Assembly: GCF_003755175.1 (NCBI RefSeq)
Contig: NZ_RKHX01000006.1
Location: 1-64,000 of the forward strand
From: Cellulomonas sp. PhB150
Lineage (GTDB): Bacteria; Actinomycetota; Actinomycetes; Actinomycetales; Cellulomonadaceae
Direction: 5' to 3'
Length of the DNA: 64,000 bases
The notes under the pieces are model-generated. The model saw only the letters and a list, made by a program, of their open reading frames with translations, ran no database searches and was not told where the DNA came from. The position numbers were made by a program, and so were the translations under genes. Each line of letters begins with the position of its first letter. Position 1 is the first letter of the stretch. Below are positions 1-7,800 of this stretch, one piece after another.

Positions 1-203
1 AGCAGACGGCCACGACGAACGAGATGTCGCGTGGGGTGGCCGAGGCCGCGACCGGGTCGGGGGAGATCGCCACGAACATCACCGGCGTCGCCACGTCGGC
101 CGGACGCTCGTCGGACGTGCTGCTCGGCGTCGGCGGGCAGGTCGACGAGCTCGCGGTCCTGTCCGGCGCGCTGCGCGACCGCGTCGCGGGGTTCCGGTTC
201 TGA
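1..203 (+). CDS. Methyl-accepting chemotaxis protein, C-terminal end (partial)
   Basis: Only the last 66 codons (reading from base 3) are in the window, ending at a TGA at 201-203. The residues are typical of the far end of a chemoreceptor signalling coiled coil: QTATTNEMSRGVAEAATGSG followed by EIATNITGVA, a heptad-like Ala/Ser/Thr-rich helix running into a short tail that ends AGFRF. Chemoreceptors signal through CheW and CheA and are methylated by CheR and demethylated by CheB, which are the next two genes. The stop overlaps the cheB start (TGATG), so translation is probably coupled. Receptor type and sensed ligand cannot be told from this fragment. Confidence 0.85.
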   Translation, partial: QTATTNEMSRGVAEAATGSGEIATNITGVATSAGRSSDVLLGVGGQVDELAVLSGALRDRVAGFRF

Positions 204-1291
204 TGGCTCCCATCCGCGTGCTCGTCGTCGACGACTCCGTGGTCGTGCGGCGCCTGGTCAGCGACGCGCTGGCCCAGGCCCCGGACGTCGAGGTCGTCGG
301 CGTGGCCGCCAACGGCCGCCTCGCGCAGGCGAAGGTCGCCCAGCTGCGGCCCGACGCGGTGACGATGGACATCGAGATGCCCGAGATGAACGGCATCGAG
401 GCGGTCCGCGCGCTGCGTGCGGCCGGGCACCGGATGCCGATCGTCATGTTCTCCACGCTCACCGAGCGGGGGGCAGCGGCGACGCTCGACGCGCTGGCGG
501 CGGGCGCGACGGACTACGTGGCGAAGCCGTCGAACGTCGGCAGCGTGCAGGAGTCCATCGCGCGCGTGGCCGACGAGCTCGTGCCGAGGCTGCGCAGCCT
601 GGTGCCGCTGCCCGGTGGCGTGCTGCCCGTCCGGGAGCGCACCGTGCGCACGGTCGCTGCTCCCGCACGCACCGTCGTGCCGCGCCCGGCACCCGCGGCG
701 CACGCGATCCGGGCGGTCGTGCTCGGCTCGTCCACCGGCGGTCCCGAGGCGCTGTCGCGCGTGCTGTCGTCGCTGACCGCCCCGCTGCCGGTCCCGGTCC
801 TCGTGGTCCAGCACATGCCGCCCGTGTTCACGCGGCAGCTCGCGGCCCGTCTCGACCGGCTCGGCCCGGCGACCGTCGTCGAGTCCGCGGGTGGGGAGAC
901 CCTCCAGCCCGGCCACGTCTACATCGCACCCGGCGACCGCCACCTCGAGGTGCGGCGCGCGGGCGCGGCGGTCCAGACCGTGCTCACCGACGGGCCGCCC
1001 GTGAACTTCTGCCGCCCGTCCGTCGACGTGCTGTTCCGCTCGGCCGTCCGCGAGATGGGCGGCGAGCTGCTCGCCGTCGTCCTGACCGGGATGGGCGCCG
1101 ACGGGCGCGCCGGCTGCCAGGACGTGGTCGCCGCCGGCGGCACCGTCCTGGTCCAGGACGAGCCGACGAGCGTGGTGTGGGGGATGCCCGGCGCCGTCGC
1201 GCAGGCCGGGCTCGCCCACCAGATCGTGCCGGTCGCGGAGGTGGCCGGAGCCATCGAGCGACAGCTCGCACCGAGAGGAGTGCCGGCATGA
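203..1291 (+). CDS. cheB: CheB: chemotaxis protein-glutamate methylesterase/deamidase
   Basis: A protein of 362 residues. Residues 1-120 form a response-regulator receiver with the acidic pair D10-D11, the phospho-acceptor D56 (MDIEMPEMNG) and the conserved lysine in YVAKPS. A linker of about 45 residues leads to the CheB methylesterase domain, with the nucleophile serine in GSSTGGPEAL, the histidine in VQHMPP and the aspartate in LTGMGADGRAG. Phosphorylated by CheA, CheB removes methyl groups from receptor glutamates and so resets receptor sensitivity. The length is normal for the family. The ATG overlaps the receptor stop, and its own stop overlaps the cheR start by 4 nt. Confidence 0.96.
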   Translation: MAPIRVLVVDDSVVVRRLVSDALAQAPDVEVVGVAANGRLAQAKVAQLRPDAVTMDIEMPEMNGIEAVRALRAAGHRMPIVMFSTLTERGAAATLDALAAGATDYVAKPSNVGSVQESIARVADELVPRLRSLVPLPGGVLPVRERTVRTVAAPARTVVPRPAPAAHAIRAVVLGSSTGGPEALSRVLSSLTAPLPVPVLVVQHMPPVFTRQLAARLDRLGPATVVESAGGETLQPGHVYIAPGDRHLEVRRAGAAVQTVLTDGPPVNFCRPSVDVLFRSAVREMGGELLAVVLTGMGADGRAGCQDVVAAGGTVLVQDEPTSVVWGMPGAVAQAGLAHQIVPVAEVAGAIERQLAPRGVPA

Positions 1292-2220
1292 GCATCAGTC
1301 CCGAGTCGTTCGCGTTCGTCGCCGACCTCGTCCGCCGCCGCAGCGCCATCCAGCTGACGCCCGGCAAGGAGTACCTGGTCGAGAGCCGCCTGCTCCCGCT
1401 CGCGCGGACCGCCGGCCTCGACCTCGACGCCTACGTGACGCGGCTGCGCACGGTCGGCGCCCCCGCCGACCAGGCCGCGGTCATCGAGGCGATGACCACC
1501 AACGAGACGTCGTGGTTCCGCGACGGCGCGCCCTACGCGGCGCTGCGCGGCACCGAGCTGCCGCGCCTCGTCGCCGCACGCGGCGGGACGGGCCGGCTGC
1601 GCGTCTGGTCGGCGGCCTGCTCGACCGGCCAGGAGCCCTACTCGATCGCGATGAGCCTGCTCGACGACCTCCCGGCGGCGATGACCAGCGAGATCATCGC
1701 GACCGACCTCTCGGAGCAGGTCCTGGAGCGGGCCCGCTCCGGCCGCTACTCCCAGCTCGAGGTCAACCGGGGCATGCCGGCGGCGATGCTCGTGCGGCAC
1801 ATGGTCCGCGCCGGCACGGAGTGGGAGCTGTCCGCAGCCGTCCGCCACCTGGTCAGCTTCCGCGCGCACAACCTGCTCGACGCCCCGCCGGCCGGGCCGT
1901 TCGACATCGTGTTCCTGCGCAACGTGCTCATCTACTTCGACCTGCCGACCAAGCGGGCGATCCTCGACCGCGTCCTGCGCGTGCTGCGGCCCGACGGCGT
2001 GCTCCTGCTCGGGGCGGCCGAGTCCACGCTCGGCGTCCACGAGGGCTACGAGCGCGTCACGGTCGAGCGCAGCTCGGTCTACCGGCCGCTCGCCGCCCGC
2101 GGGCTGCCCGCACCCGCAACGCTTCCGTCCCCGCGGCCGGCCGGCTTCGGCCATCCGTCCACCCCGTCCCCGCTGCCGGTCCCGGCGGCGCACGCACTGT
2201 CCCGAGGAGCAGCCCGATGA
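1288..2220 (+). CDS. cheR: CheR: chemoreceptor glutamate O-methyltransferase
   Basis: A protein of 310 residues. The start is the ATG at 1288, preceded by GAGAGGAG and giving an ATGA overlap with cheB; the open frame extends far upstream, but only as shadow of cheB. It shows the short helical CheR N-terminal domain followed by the SAM-dependent methyltransferase fold: TTNETSWFRD, the SAM-binding segment LRVWSAACSTGQEPYSIAM, IIATDLS, and the late motif FDIVFLRNVLIYF. It methylates receptor glutamates using S-adenosylmethionine, opposing CheB. The Pro/Ala-rich C-terminal tail of about 40 residues is probably disordered. The stop overlaps the next start (ATGA). Confidence 0.95.
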   Translation: MSISPESFAFVADLVRRRSAIQLTPGKEYLVESRLLPLARTAGLDLDAYVTRLRTVGAPADQAAVIEAMTTNETSWFRDGAPYAALRGTELPRLVAARGGTGRLRVWSAACSTGQEPYSIAMSLLDDLPAAMTSEIIATDLSEQVLERARSGRYSQLEVNRGMPAAMLVRHMVRAGTEWELSAAVRHLVSFRAHNLLDAPPAGPFDIVFLRNVLIYFDLPTKRAILDRVLRVLRPDGVLLLGAAESTLGVHEGYERVTVERSSVYRPLAARGLPAPATLPSPRPAGFGHPSTPSPLPVPAAHALSRGAAR

Positions 2221-2600
2221 GAGCCCTGGTGATCGACGACTCGCGCACGATGCGGCGCATCGTCGCGGGCGCGCTGGAAGGGCTCGGCTTCGAGACCCTC
2301 CAGGCGGAGCACGGCCGCGACGCCCTCGACCAGCTCGAGGCCGGCGCGGAGATCGACCTCGCGTGCATCGACTGGAACATGCCGGTCATGGACGGCCTCG
2401 AGCTCGTCACGGCCGTCCGCGCGAACCCGGACTGGCGGCGCATCACCTTGATGATGGTGACCACCGAGGCCGAGCACTCCCAGATCGTGCGGGCCCTGGC
2501 GGCGGGCGCCCACGAGTACCTGATCAAGCCGTTCACCCCGGACGCCATCCGCGACAAGCTCGACCTGCTCGGGCTCGTCCCCGTCGAGGAGCTCGCATGA
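2217..2600 (+). CDS. cheY: CheY-type single-domain response regulator
   Basis: A protein of 127 residues, a stand-alone receiver domain: acidic pair D7-D8, phospho-acceptor D52 in CIDWNMPVMDG, Thr in MMVTTEA and Lys in YLIKPFTP. No output domain follows. The DWNMP sequence and MDGLEL segment match flagellar-switch-binding CheY proteins. When phosphorylated by CheA it would bind the flagellar switch and change the sense of rotation. It is one of two CheY-like proteins in this operon; the other starts at 3073. Which one binds the motor and which acts as a phosphate sink cannot be decided from sequence. Confidence 0.9.
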   Translation: MRALVIDDSRTMRRIVAGALEGLGFETLQAEHGRDALDQLEAGAEIDLACIDWNMPVMDGLELVTAVRANPDWRRITLMMVTTEAEHSQIVRALAAGAHEYLIKPFTPDAIRDKLDLLGLVPVEELA

Positions 2601-3076
2601 CCGCCACCGTGGAGTACGACCAGATCCATGCCATCGCGCAGGAGGTGTTCGCCGCGATGGTCGACGGCGACCTCGGCCTGCTGCTGCCCTGGGACGGCGA
2701 GCTGCCCGACATCGTGGACGCGCTCGTCGCGTGGGTGGACCTGCACGGCGAGTGGTCCGGCCGCGCCGTCCTGGTGACCGGCAGCGACACCGCGCACGAC
2801 CTCGCCCGCGTGCTCCTCGGGCTCGACGACGGCGAGGCCGTCTCGCGCGCCGACCTCGTGGACGCGTTCGGCGAGATCGCCAACGTCGTCGGCGGCAACC
2901 TCAAGTCCCTGCTGCCCACCCCCGGCACGCTCGGCCTGCCCCAGGTCGGCGACGTGCTGCCGCCCTTGGCCGGTGCCGCGCGCGTCCAGCACCTGCCGCT
3001 GTCCTGGCGCGGTCGCCTGCTCGTCGTCGACGTGTGGTTCACCGTGCCGACCGTCTCCCCGGAAGGAACGTCATGA
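2597..3076 (+). CDS. CheX-like chemotaxis phosphatase
   Basis: A protein of 159 residues starting in a 4-nt overlap with cheY. The central helix around residue 93 reads EIANVVGGNLKSLL, which carries the E-x-x-N signature used by the CheC/CheX/FliY family to dephosphorylate CheY-P. Only one such helix is visible, as in CheX; CheC normally has two. The role would be to hydrolyse phospho-CheY and end the signal. Being sandwiched between two cheY genes with overlapping starts supports this. The general CheX-like fold assignment is firm from the signature; the activity is inferred. Confidence 0.8.
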   Translation: MTATVEYDQIHAIAQEVFAAMVDGDLGLLLPWDGELPDIVDALVAWVDLHGEWSGRAVLVTGSDTAHDLARVLLGLDDGEAVSRADLVDAFGEIANVVGGNLKSLLPTPGTLGLPQVGDVLPPLAGAARVQHLPLSWRGRLLVVDVWFTVPTVSPEGTS

Positions 3077-3435
3077 TCCGCGTCCTCGTGACCGACGACA
3101 GCCGCGTGATGCGCCAGATCGTCATCCGCACCCTGCGTCAGGCCGGCTACGACTGGGACGTCCGGGAGGCGTCCGACGGTGCCGAGGCGCTCGCCGCCAT
3201 CCAGGCCGACGAGCCCGACGTGGTCCTGTCGGACTGGAACATGCCGAACATGACCGGCATCGAGCTGCTGCGCAGCCTGCGCGCCGCGGGCTACGAGACC
3301 CCGTTCGGGTTCGTCACGTCCGAGGGCTCCCCGGAGATGCGGTCGACCGCCGAGGAGGCGGGAGCGCTGTTCCTCATCGCCAAGCCGTTCACGGCCGACG
3401 GCTTCCGCGAGGTCATCGACCCGGTGCTGGCATGA
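3073..3435 (+). CDS. cheY: Second CheY-type response regulator
   Basis: A protein of 120 residues, receiver domain only: acidic pair D8-D9, acceptor D54 in LSDWNMPNMTG, Thr/Ser in FVTSEGS and Lys in LIAKPFT. The DWNMP acceptor motif is shared with the first CheY at 2217, but the rest is clearly divergent, so this is not a recent duplication. It overlaps both neighbours by 4 nt, which places it in the same translationally coupled chain. Two CheY proteins with two CheX/CheC-like partners suggest branching or tuning of the phospho-signal. Confidence 0.88.
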   Translation: MIRVLVTDDSRVMRQIVIRTLRQAGYDWDVREASDGAEALAAIQADEPDVVLSDWNMPNMTGIELLRSLRAAGYETPFGFVTSEGSPEMRSTAEEAGALFLIAKPFTADGFREVIDPVLA

Positions 3436-3914
3436 GCGCGGAGACGCCGCTGCCCAGCGCGAAGGACGTCCGCGAGCTCGTCGAGGGCCTCGTCGGGCGG
3501 GACGTGACCGTCGCGACCGGTGGTGCGATGGTCGACCCCGCGCTCGGCGCCCTCACCGGCGTGTACGTGGACCGTCGCCTCGCGCTCGTCGCGCTCGTCG
3601 TCCTCGACGTGCCGCTCGCCGCCCACATCGGGGCGTCGCTCGGCCTGGTCCCCGCGCGGACGGCCGCAGAGGCAGCCGAGCTCGGCGAGCTCACGCCCGC
3701 GCTGTCCGAGAACGCGGGCGAGGTGCTCAACGTGATGGCCTCGCTGTTCAACGCGGAGAACGCCCCGCACGTGCGGCTCGACCGGGTCTACCAGCCGGGC
3801 GACCCGCTGCCCGCCGACGTCGCGACCTGGGTGCACGCGTACGTGCGCCGCACGGACCTCGACATGCAGGTCGCCGGGTACGGCGGGGGTGGGTTCTCGC
3901 TGCTGGTGGTGTAG
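3432..3914 (+). CDS. CheC/CheX-like protein, last gene of the chemotaxis chain
   Basis: A protein of 160 residues with an ATGA overlap to the preceding cheY. The segment ENAGEVLNVMASLFNAE near residues 93-109 carries an E-x-x-N (EVLN) resembling the CheC/CheX phosphatase helix. The flanking LVALVVLDVPLAAHIGASLG (about 50-70) fits the strand-helix pattern of that fold. It is a diverged relative of the gene at 2597, so it could be a second CheY-P phosphatase, a switch-linked protein, or an inactive paralogue. The assignment is from motif and context only. It converges on the phosphatase gene at 3922 with 7 bp between the stops. Confidence 0.6.
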   Translation: MSAETPLPSAKDVRELVEGLVGRDVTVATGGAMVDPALGALTGVYVDRRLALVALVVLDVPLAAHIGASLGLVPARTAAEAAELGELTPALSENAGEVLNVMASLFNAENAPHVRLDRVYQPGDPLPADVATWVHAYVRRTDLDMQVAGYGGGGFSLLVV

Positions 3915-3921
3915 CGGCCGT

Positions 3922-4539
3922 CTAGAGACGGACCGTGCCGACGATCGTCCGCACGGCCGGCTCGAGCTGCGCGAACGACGCCGCGTAGAGGGCCCCGCCG
4001 CCGCCGTAGGGGTCGACGACGTCGTCGTCGGCCGCCTGCTTGGGCCGGACCGAACCGCGCCGCGCCGTGGCGAGCGGGATGAGGGCCGCCAGCCGGTCGG
4101 CCGTCGTCGACCCCGCGCCGGGAAGGTCCGCGGACTCGACCGTCGCGGCCAGGCGCGCGAACTCGCGCAGCGTGAAGGTCCGTCGCACCGCGGAGGGCTG
4201 GAGCTCGACGACGGACGTGCGGTGGCGACGCGTCGCGGTGAGCACGACGTCGGCCGCTGCCACCAGCTCCGCCGTGAGCTGGCGTGCGGCGAAACCCGTG
4301 ACCGCGCCGCCGTGCGCGCTGACCAGCGCCGCCATCTCGTCGGTCATCGCGGCCCCGACCACCGCGCCCGCGCCCGCCGAGGAGACCTCGATCGCGGGCG
4401 TCAGCCCGCCGCTGCCCTGGCCGCGGAACGTCGCGCCCAGGCCCGCCGCGAGCAGGCGCTCGACCGCGGGCGACCGGCAGATGTTGCCGGTGCACACGAC
4501 GAGCACGCGCAAGGGAGCGGGAGGGGCCATGGGCGCCAT
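3922..4539 (-). CDS. Low-molecular-weight protein-tyrosine-phosphatase family protein
   Basis: Read on the minus strand, 205 residues from the ATG at 4539 (an ATG at 4530 and an upstream GTG at 4587 are alternatives; none has a clear ribosome-binding site). The N-terminus holds the phosphate-binding loop CTGNICRSP, i.e. C-x5-R-S of low-molecular-weight tyrosine phosphatases and arsenate reductases. Near the C-terminus DVVDPYGGGG supplies the D-P general-acid motif. The protein is longer than the usual 150-160 residues, with extra sequence in the middle. In actinobacteria such enzymes often act on cell-surface or polysaccharide systems, but no partner kinase is visible here. Confidence 0.85.
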   Translation of the reverse strand: MAPMAPPAPLRVLVVCTGNICRSPAVERLLAAGLGATFRGQGSGGLTPAIEVSSAGAGAVVGAAMTDEMAALVSAHGGAVTGFAARQLTAELVAAADVVLTATRRHRTSVVELQPSAVRRTFTLREFARLAATVESADLPGAGSTTADRLAALIPLATARRGSVRPKQAADDDVVDPYGGGGALYAASFAQLEPAVRTIVGTVRL

Positions 4540-4688
4540 TGTGCCGAGCGGCGCTGGGCGGTCGCGCTCCCACGAGGGATGAAACACGTTCGGGTCAGCA
4601 CAGTCACCCGTCCGCGAGCCGCCGGTGTGGTGACTGACACCCGGACGCGGCTACACAGGTGAAACACCGACCTGCCACACTGCGCGCC

Positions 4689-6158
4689 ATGGCCTCGACC
4701 TCGAAGGTGCCCCCCGCACCCCCGCGCGACGCGCGACCCACCAACCCCGTCGACCGGTACTTCAAGATCACCGAGCGCGGCTCGACGATCAGCACGGAGA
4801 TCCGCGGCGGACTCGTCACGTTCTTCACGATGAGCTACATCATCGTGCTGAACCCGATCATCCTCGGCAGCGTCAAGGACGGCACGGGCCAGAACCTGGC
4901 CGACTTCTCGACGATCGCCGCCACCACGGCGCTGGTCGCCGGTGTGCTCACGATCCTCATGGGCGTCGTCGCGAACTTCCCGCTGGCGCTGGCCACAGGC
5001 CTCGGCCTGAACGCCGTCGTCGCGTTCTCGATCGCCGCCCTGCCTGGCATGACGTGGGCGGACGCCATGGGCATCGTGGTGCTCGAGGGACTCGTGATCC
5101 TCGTGCTCGTGCTCACCGGCTTCCGGCAGGCCGTGTTCAACGCGGTGCCGATCTCGATCAAGACGGCGATCAGCGTCGGCATCGGCCTGTTCATCGCGTT
5201 CATCGGCTTCGTGGACGCCGGCTTCGTGCGCATCCCGCCGGGCCTCGGCACCCCCGTCGAGCTCGGGCAGAACGGCTCGCTGTCCACGTGGCCCGTGTTC
5301 GTGTTCGTCGTCGGCCTCGTCGCGATGGTCATCCTCATGGTCAAGAAGGTCCGCGGCGCGATCCTCATCGCGATCGTCGGCACCACGATCCTCGCGATCA
5401 TCGTCGAGGCGGTCGCGAACGTCGGCGGCGCGTCCGCGGACAACCCGGGCGGCTTCAAGCTCAACGTCCCGGCGATCCCCGACCAGGTCGTCGCAGCTCC
5501 CGACTTCTCCCTCCTGGGGCACTTCTCGCTCTTCGGCTCGATCGACAAGATCGGCATCGTCGCGGTCGTCCTGCTCGTCTTCTCGCTGCTGCTCGCCGAC
5601 TTCTTCGACACGATGGGCACGATGGTCGCCGTCGGGTCCGAGGCCGGCCTGCTCGACGAGAAGGGCAACCCGCCGCGCTCGCAGCAGATCCTCGTCGTCG
5701 ACTCGATCGCTGCTGCTGCCGGCGGCGCCGCGGGCGTCTCGAGCAACACGAGCTACATCGAGTCGGCGGCCGGCGTCGGCGATGGTGCGCGTACCGGTTT
5801 CGCCTCGGTGATCACGGGCATCGCGTTCCTCCTCGCCACCTTCCTGGCCCCGATCGTCGAGATCGTGCCGTCCGAGGCTGCCGCCCCCGCGCTCGTCGTC
5901 GTCGGCTTCCTCATGGTCACCCAGGTCACCGGGATCGACTGGAAGAGCTACGAGGTCGCGATCCCGGCGTTCTTCGCGATCGTCCTCATGCCGTTCACCT
6001 ACTCGATCACCGCGGGCATCGGCGCGGGCGTGATCTTGTACGTGATCCTGCAGGTCGTCATCGGCAACGTCCGCAAGCTGCACCCGTTCATGTGGCTCAT
6101 CGCGGTCCTGTTCGTCCTGTACTTCATCCGAGGCCCGCTCCAGACCTGGATCGGCTGA
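4689..6158 (+). CDS. NCS2-family purine permease (AzgA-like)
   Basis: A protein of 489 residues. I chose the ATG at 4689 (MASTSKVPP) over an in-frame GTG at 4659. The sequence is dominated by hydrophobic membrane spans. It opens with the family's typical VDRYFKITERGSTISTEIRGG, followed by TFFTMSYIIVLNP, later GLNAVVAFSIA, the substrate-site region LLADFFDTMGTMVAVG, and SSNTSYIESAAGVGDGARTGFASVITG. These match the AzgA/PbuG branch of nucleobase:proton symporters that import adenine, guanine or hypoxanthine. The exact base cannot be told. A 19-bp perfect hairpin directly follows the stop, so it looks monocistronic. Confidence 0.92.
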   Translation: MASTSKVPPAPPRDARPTNPVDRYFKITERGSTISTEIRGGLVTFFTMSYIIVLNPIILGSVKDGTGQNLADFSTIAATTALVAGVLTILMGVVANFPLALATGLGLNAVVAFSIAALPGMTWADAMGIVVLEGLVILVLVLTGFRQAVFNAVPISIKTAISVGIGLFIAFIGFVDAGFVRIPPGLGTPVELGQNGSLSTWPVFVFVVGLVAMVILMVKKVRGAILIAIVGTTILAIIVEAVANVGGASADNPGGFKLNVPAIPDQVVAAPDFSLLGHFSLFGSIDKIGIVAVVLLVFSLLLADFFDTMGTMVAVGSEAGLLDEKGNPPRSQQILVVDSIAAAAGGAAGVSSNTSYIESAAGVGDGARTGFASVITGIAFLLATFLAPIVEIVPSEAAAPALVVVGFLMVTQVTGIDWKSYEVAIPAFFAIVLMPFTYSITAGIGAGVILYVILQVVIGNVRKLHPFMWLIAVLFVLYFIRGPLQTWIG

Positions 6159-6165
6159 CCTTTCA

Positions 6166-6206
6166 CCCGAGGCCGGGACCGTCGACCCGACGGTCCCGGC
6201 CTCGGG
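6166..6206 (+). terminator. Strong hairpin terminator after the purine permease
   Basis: A 19-bp perfect inverted repeat (arms 6166-6184 and 6188-6206) with a 3-nt loop, 7 bp after the permease stop. There is no T-run, as is common in high-GC actinobacteria. Confidence 0.8.
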
Positions 6207-6258
6207 CGTTCCCGCCGCCGATAGGCTCGCGGCGTCCCGATCGAGTGGAGGAACGGCC

Positions 6259-7581
6259 GTGCGGATCAGCGTCATCGGATGTGGCTACCTGGGTGCGGTG
6301 CACGCGGCCGCCATGGCCCAGCTCGGCCACGAGGTCGTCGGCGTCGACGTCGACGCCGCGAAGGTCGACGCCCTGCGAGCCGCCCGGGCCCCGTTCTTCG
6401 AGCCGGGCCTGCCCGAGCTGCTCGCGGAGACCTCGGCGACCGGCCGCCTGAGCTTCAGCACCGACATGTCGGCGGCCGCCGGCGCCAGGGTCCACTTCCT
6501 GTGCGTCGGCACGCCCCAGAAGCGGGGCGAGTTCCGCGCGGACCTCACCTACGTCGAGCAGGCGTTCGCCGAGCTGCTGCCGTACCTGCAGCCGGGCGAC
6601 GTGGTGGTCGGCAAGTCGACCGTCCCGGTCGGGACCGCGGAGGACCTGGCCGCGCGGCTCGAGGGCACGGGCGTGAGCCTCGTGTGGAACCCGGAGTTCC
6701 TGCGCGAGGGCTTCGCGGTCAAGGACACGCTGCACCCGGACCGCCTCGTCTACGGCCTGGAGTCCGTCGACGGCGAGCCGACCGCGGACGGCGACCGGGC
6801 GCGCGCGTTGCTCGACGAGGTCTACGCGACGCCCCTGTCCGAGGGCATCCCGCTCGTCGTGACCGACTACGCGACCGCACAGCTCGTCAAGGTCGCCGCG
6901 AACTCGTTCCTGGCCACCAAGATCTCGTTCATCAACGCGATGGCCGAGCTGTGCGAGGCGACGGGGGCCGACGTCACGTCGCTCGCGGACGCCATCGGCT
7001 ACGACGCGCGCATCGGCCGCCGCTTCCTCAACGCGGGCCTCGGGTTCGGCGGTGGCTGCCTGCCCAAGGACATCCGCGCGTTCATGGCCCGCGCCGGCGA
7101 GCTCGGCGTCAGCGACGCGCTCGGCTTCCTCAAGGAGGTCGACTCCGTGAACATGCGCCGCCGGGTCCGCGTCGTCGACCTGGCGCGCGAGGTGTGCGAG
7201 GGGTCCATCGTCGGCCGCCGGGTCGCCGTCCTGGGCGCCGCGTTCAAGCCCAACTCCGACGACGTGCGCGACTCGCCCGCGCTGTCCGTGGCTGCCCAGA
7301 TGCAGCTGCAGGGCGCGACCGTCACGGTCACCGACCCCGAGGCGGTCGCGAACGCCGCCGCCAAGTGGCCCGACCTCCGCTTCGCCTCCACCGCCCTCGA
7401 GGCCGCGCGCGACGCCGACGTGGTGCTGCTGGCGACCGAGTGGGACGAGTACCGGACGATCGATCCCGACGCGCTGGGGGCCGTCGTCGCGCACAAGCGG
7501 ATCCTCGACGGCCGCAACGTGCTGGACCCGCGCCAGTGGCGCGCGGCGGGCTGGACCTACCGCGCCCTCGGCCGCCCCTGA
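6259..7581 (+). CDS. ugd: UDP-glucose 6-dehydrogenase
   Basis: A protein of 440 residues starting at a GTG preceded by GGAGGAACG. The N-terminal Rossmann fold shows VIGCGYLGAVHAAAMAQLGH (G-x-G-x-x-G) ending in the NAD-binding acidic strand GVDVD. The central region has the catalytic cysteine in GFGGGCLPKDIRAF, and the C-terminal domain shows VLGAAFKPNSDDVRDSP. The enzyme oxidises UDP-glucose to UDP-glucuronate with two NAD+, feeding cell-surface polysaccharide synthesis. Length and motifs are normal. A single gene between a terminator and the secreted-protein gene at 7801. Confidence 0.95.
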   Translation: MRISVIGCGYLGAVHAAAMAQLGHEVVGVDVDAAKVDALRAARAPFFEPGLPELLAETSATGRLSFSTDMSAAAGARVHFLCVGTPQKRGEFRADLTYVEQAFAELLPYLQPGDVVVGKSTVPVGTAEDLAARLEGTGVSLVWNPEFLREGFAVKDTLHPDRLVYGLESVDGEPTADGDRARALLDEVYATPLSEGIPLVVTDYATAQLVKVAANSFLATKISFINAMAELCEATGADVTSLADAIGYDARIGRRFLNAGLGFGGGCLPKDIRAFMARAGELGVSDALGFLKEVDSVNMRRRVRVVDLAREVCEGSIVGRRVAVLGAAFKPNSDDVRDSPALSVAAQMQLQGATVTVTDPEAVANAAAKWPDLRFASTALEAARDADVVLLATEWDEYRTIDPDALGAVVAHKRILDGRNVLDPRQWRAAGWTYRALGRP

Positions 7582-7800
7582 CTCCCACCCGTCCGCACGC
7601 GCCCGCCCCACCGTGGGCGCCACATGGCGAGACGGGGACGGCGGTGCGGGTGAAATCGCTCGGTGCGAAGTCCGTGGGAATCGGTGGCAGTGGGACGGAA
7701 CGCTTCGGCCGGACGGGTGAGGGCGGCCAAGGCCGTTGCCCCGGCCACCGATGCTCGCGCGTGCGGGGTCGATGCCTCGCGGCCCCGACCGGAGGAACAC

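Noticed and set aside
3918-3931. Small inverted repeat CCGTCT/AGACGG between the converging genes at 3914 and 3922
   Set aside because: The loop would be only 2 nt and the stem extends poorly, so it is too weak to call a terminator.
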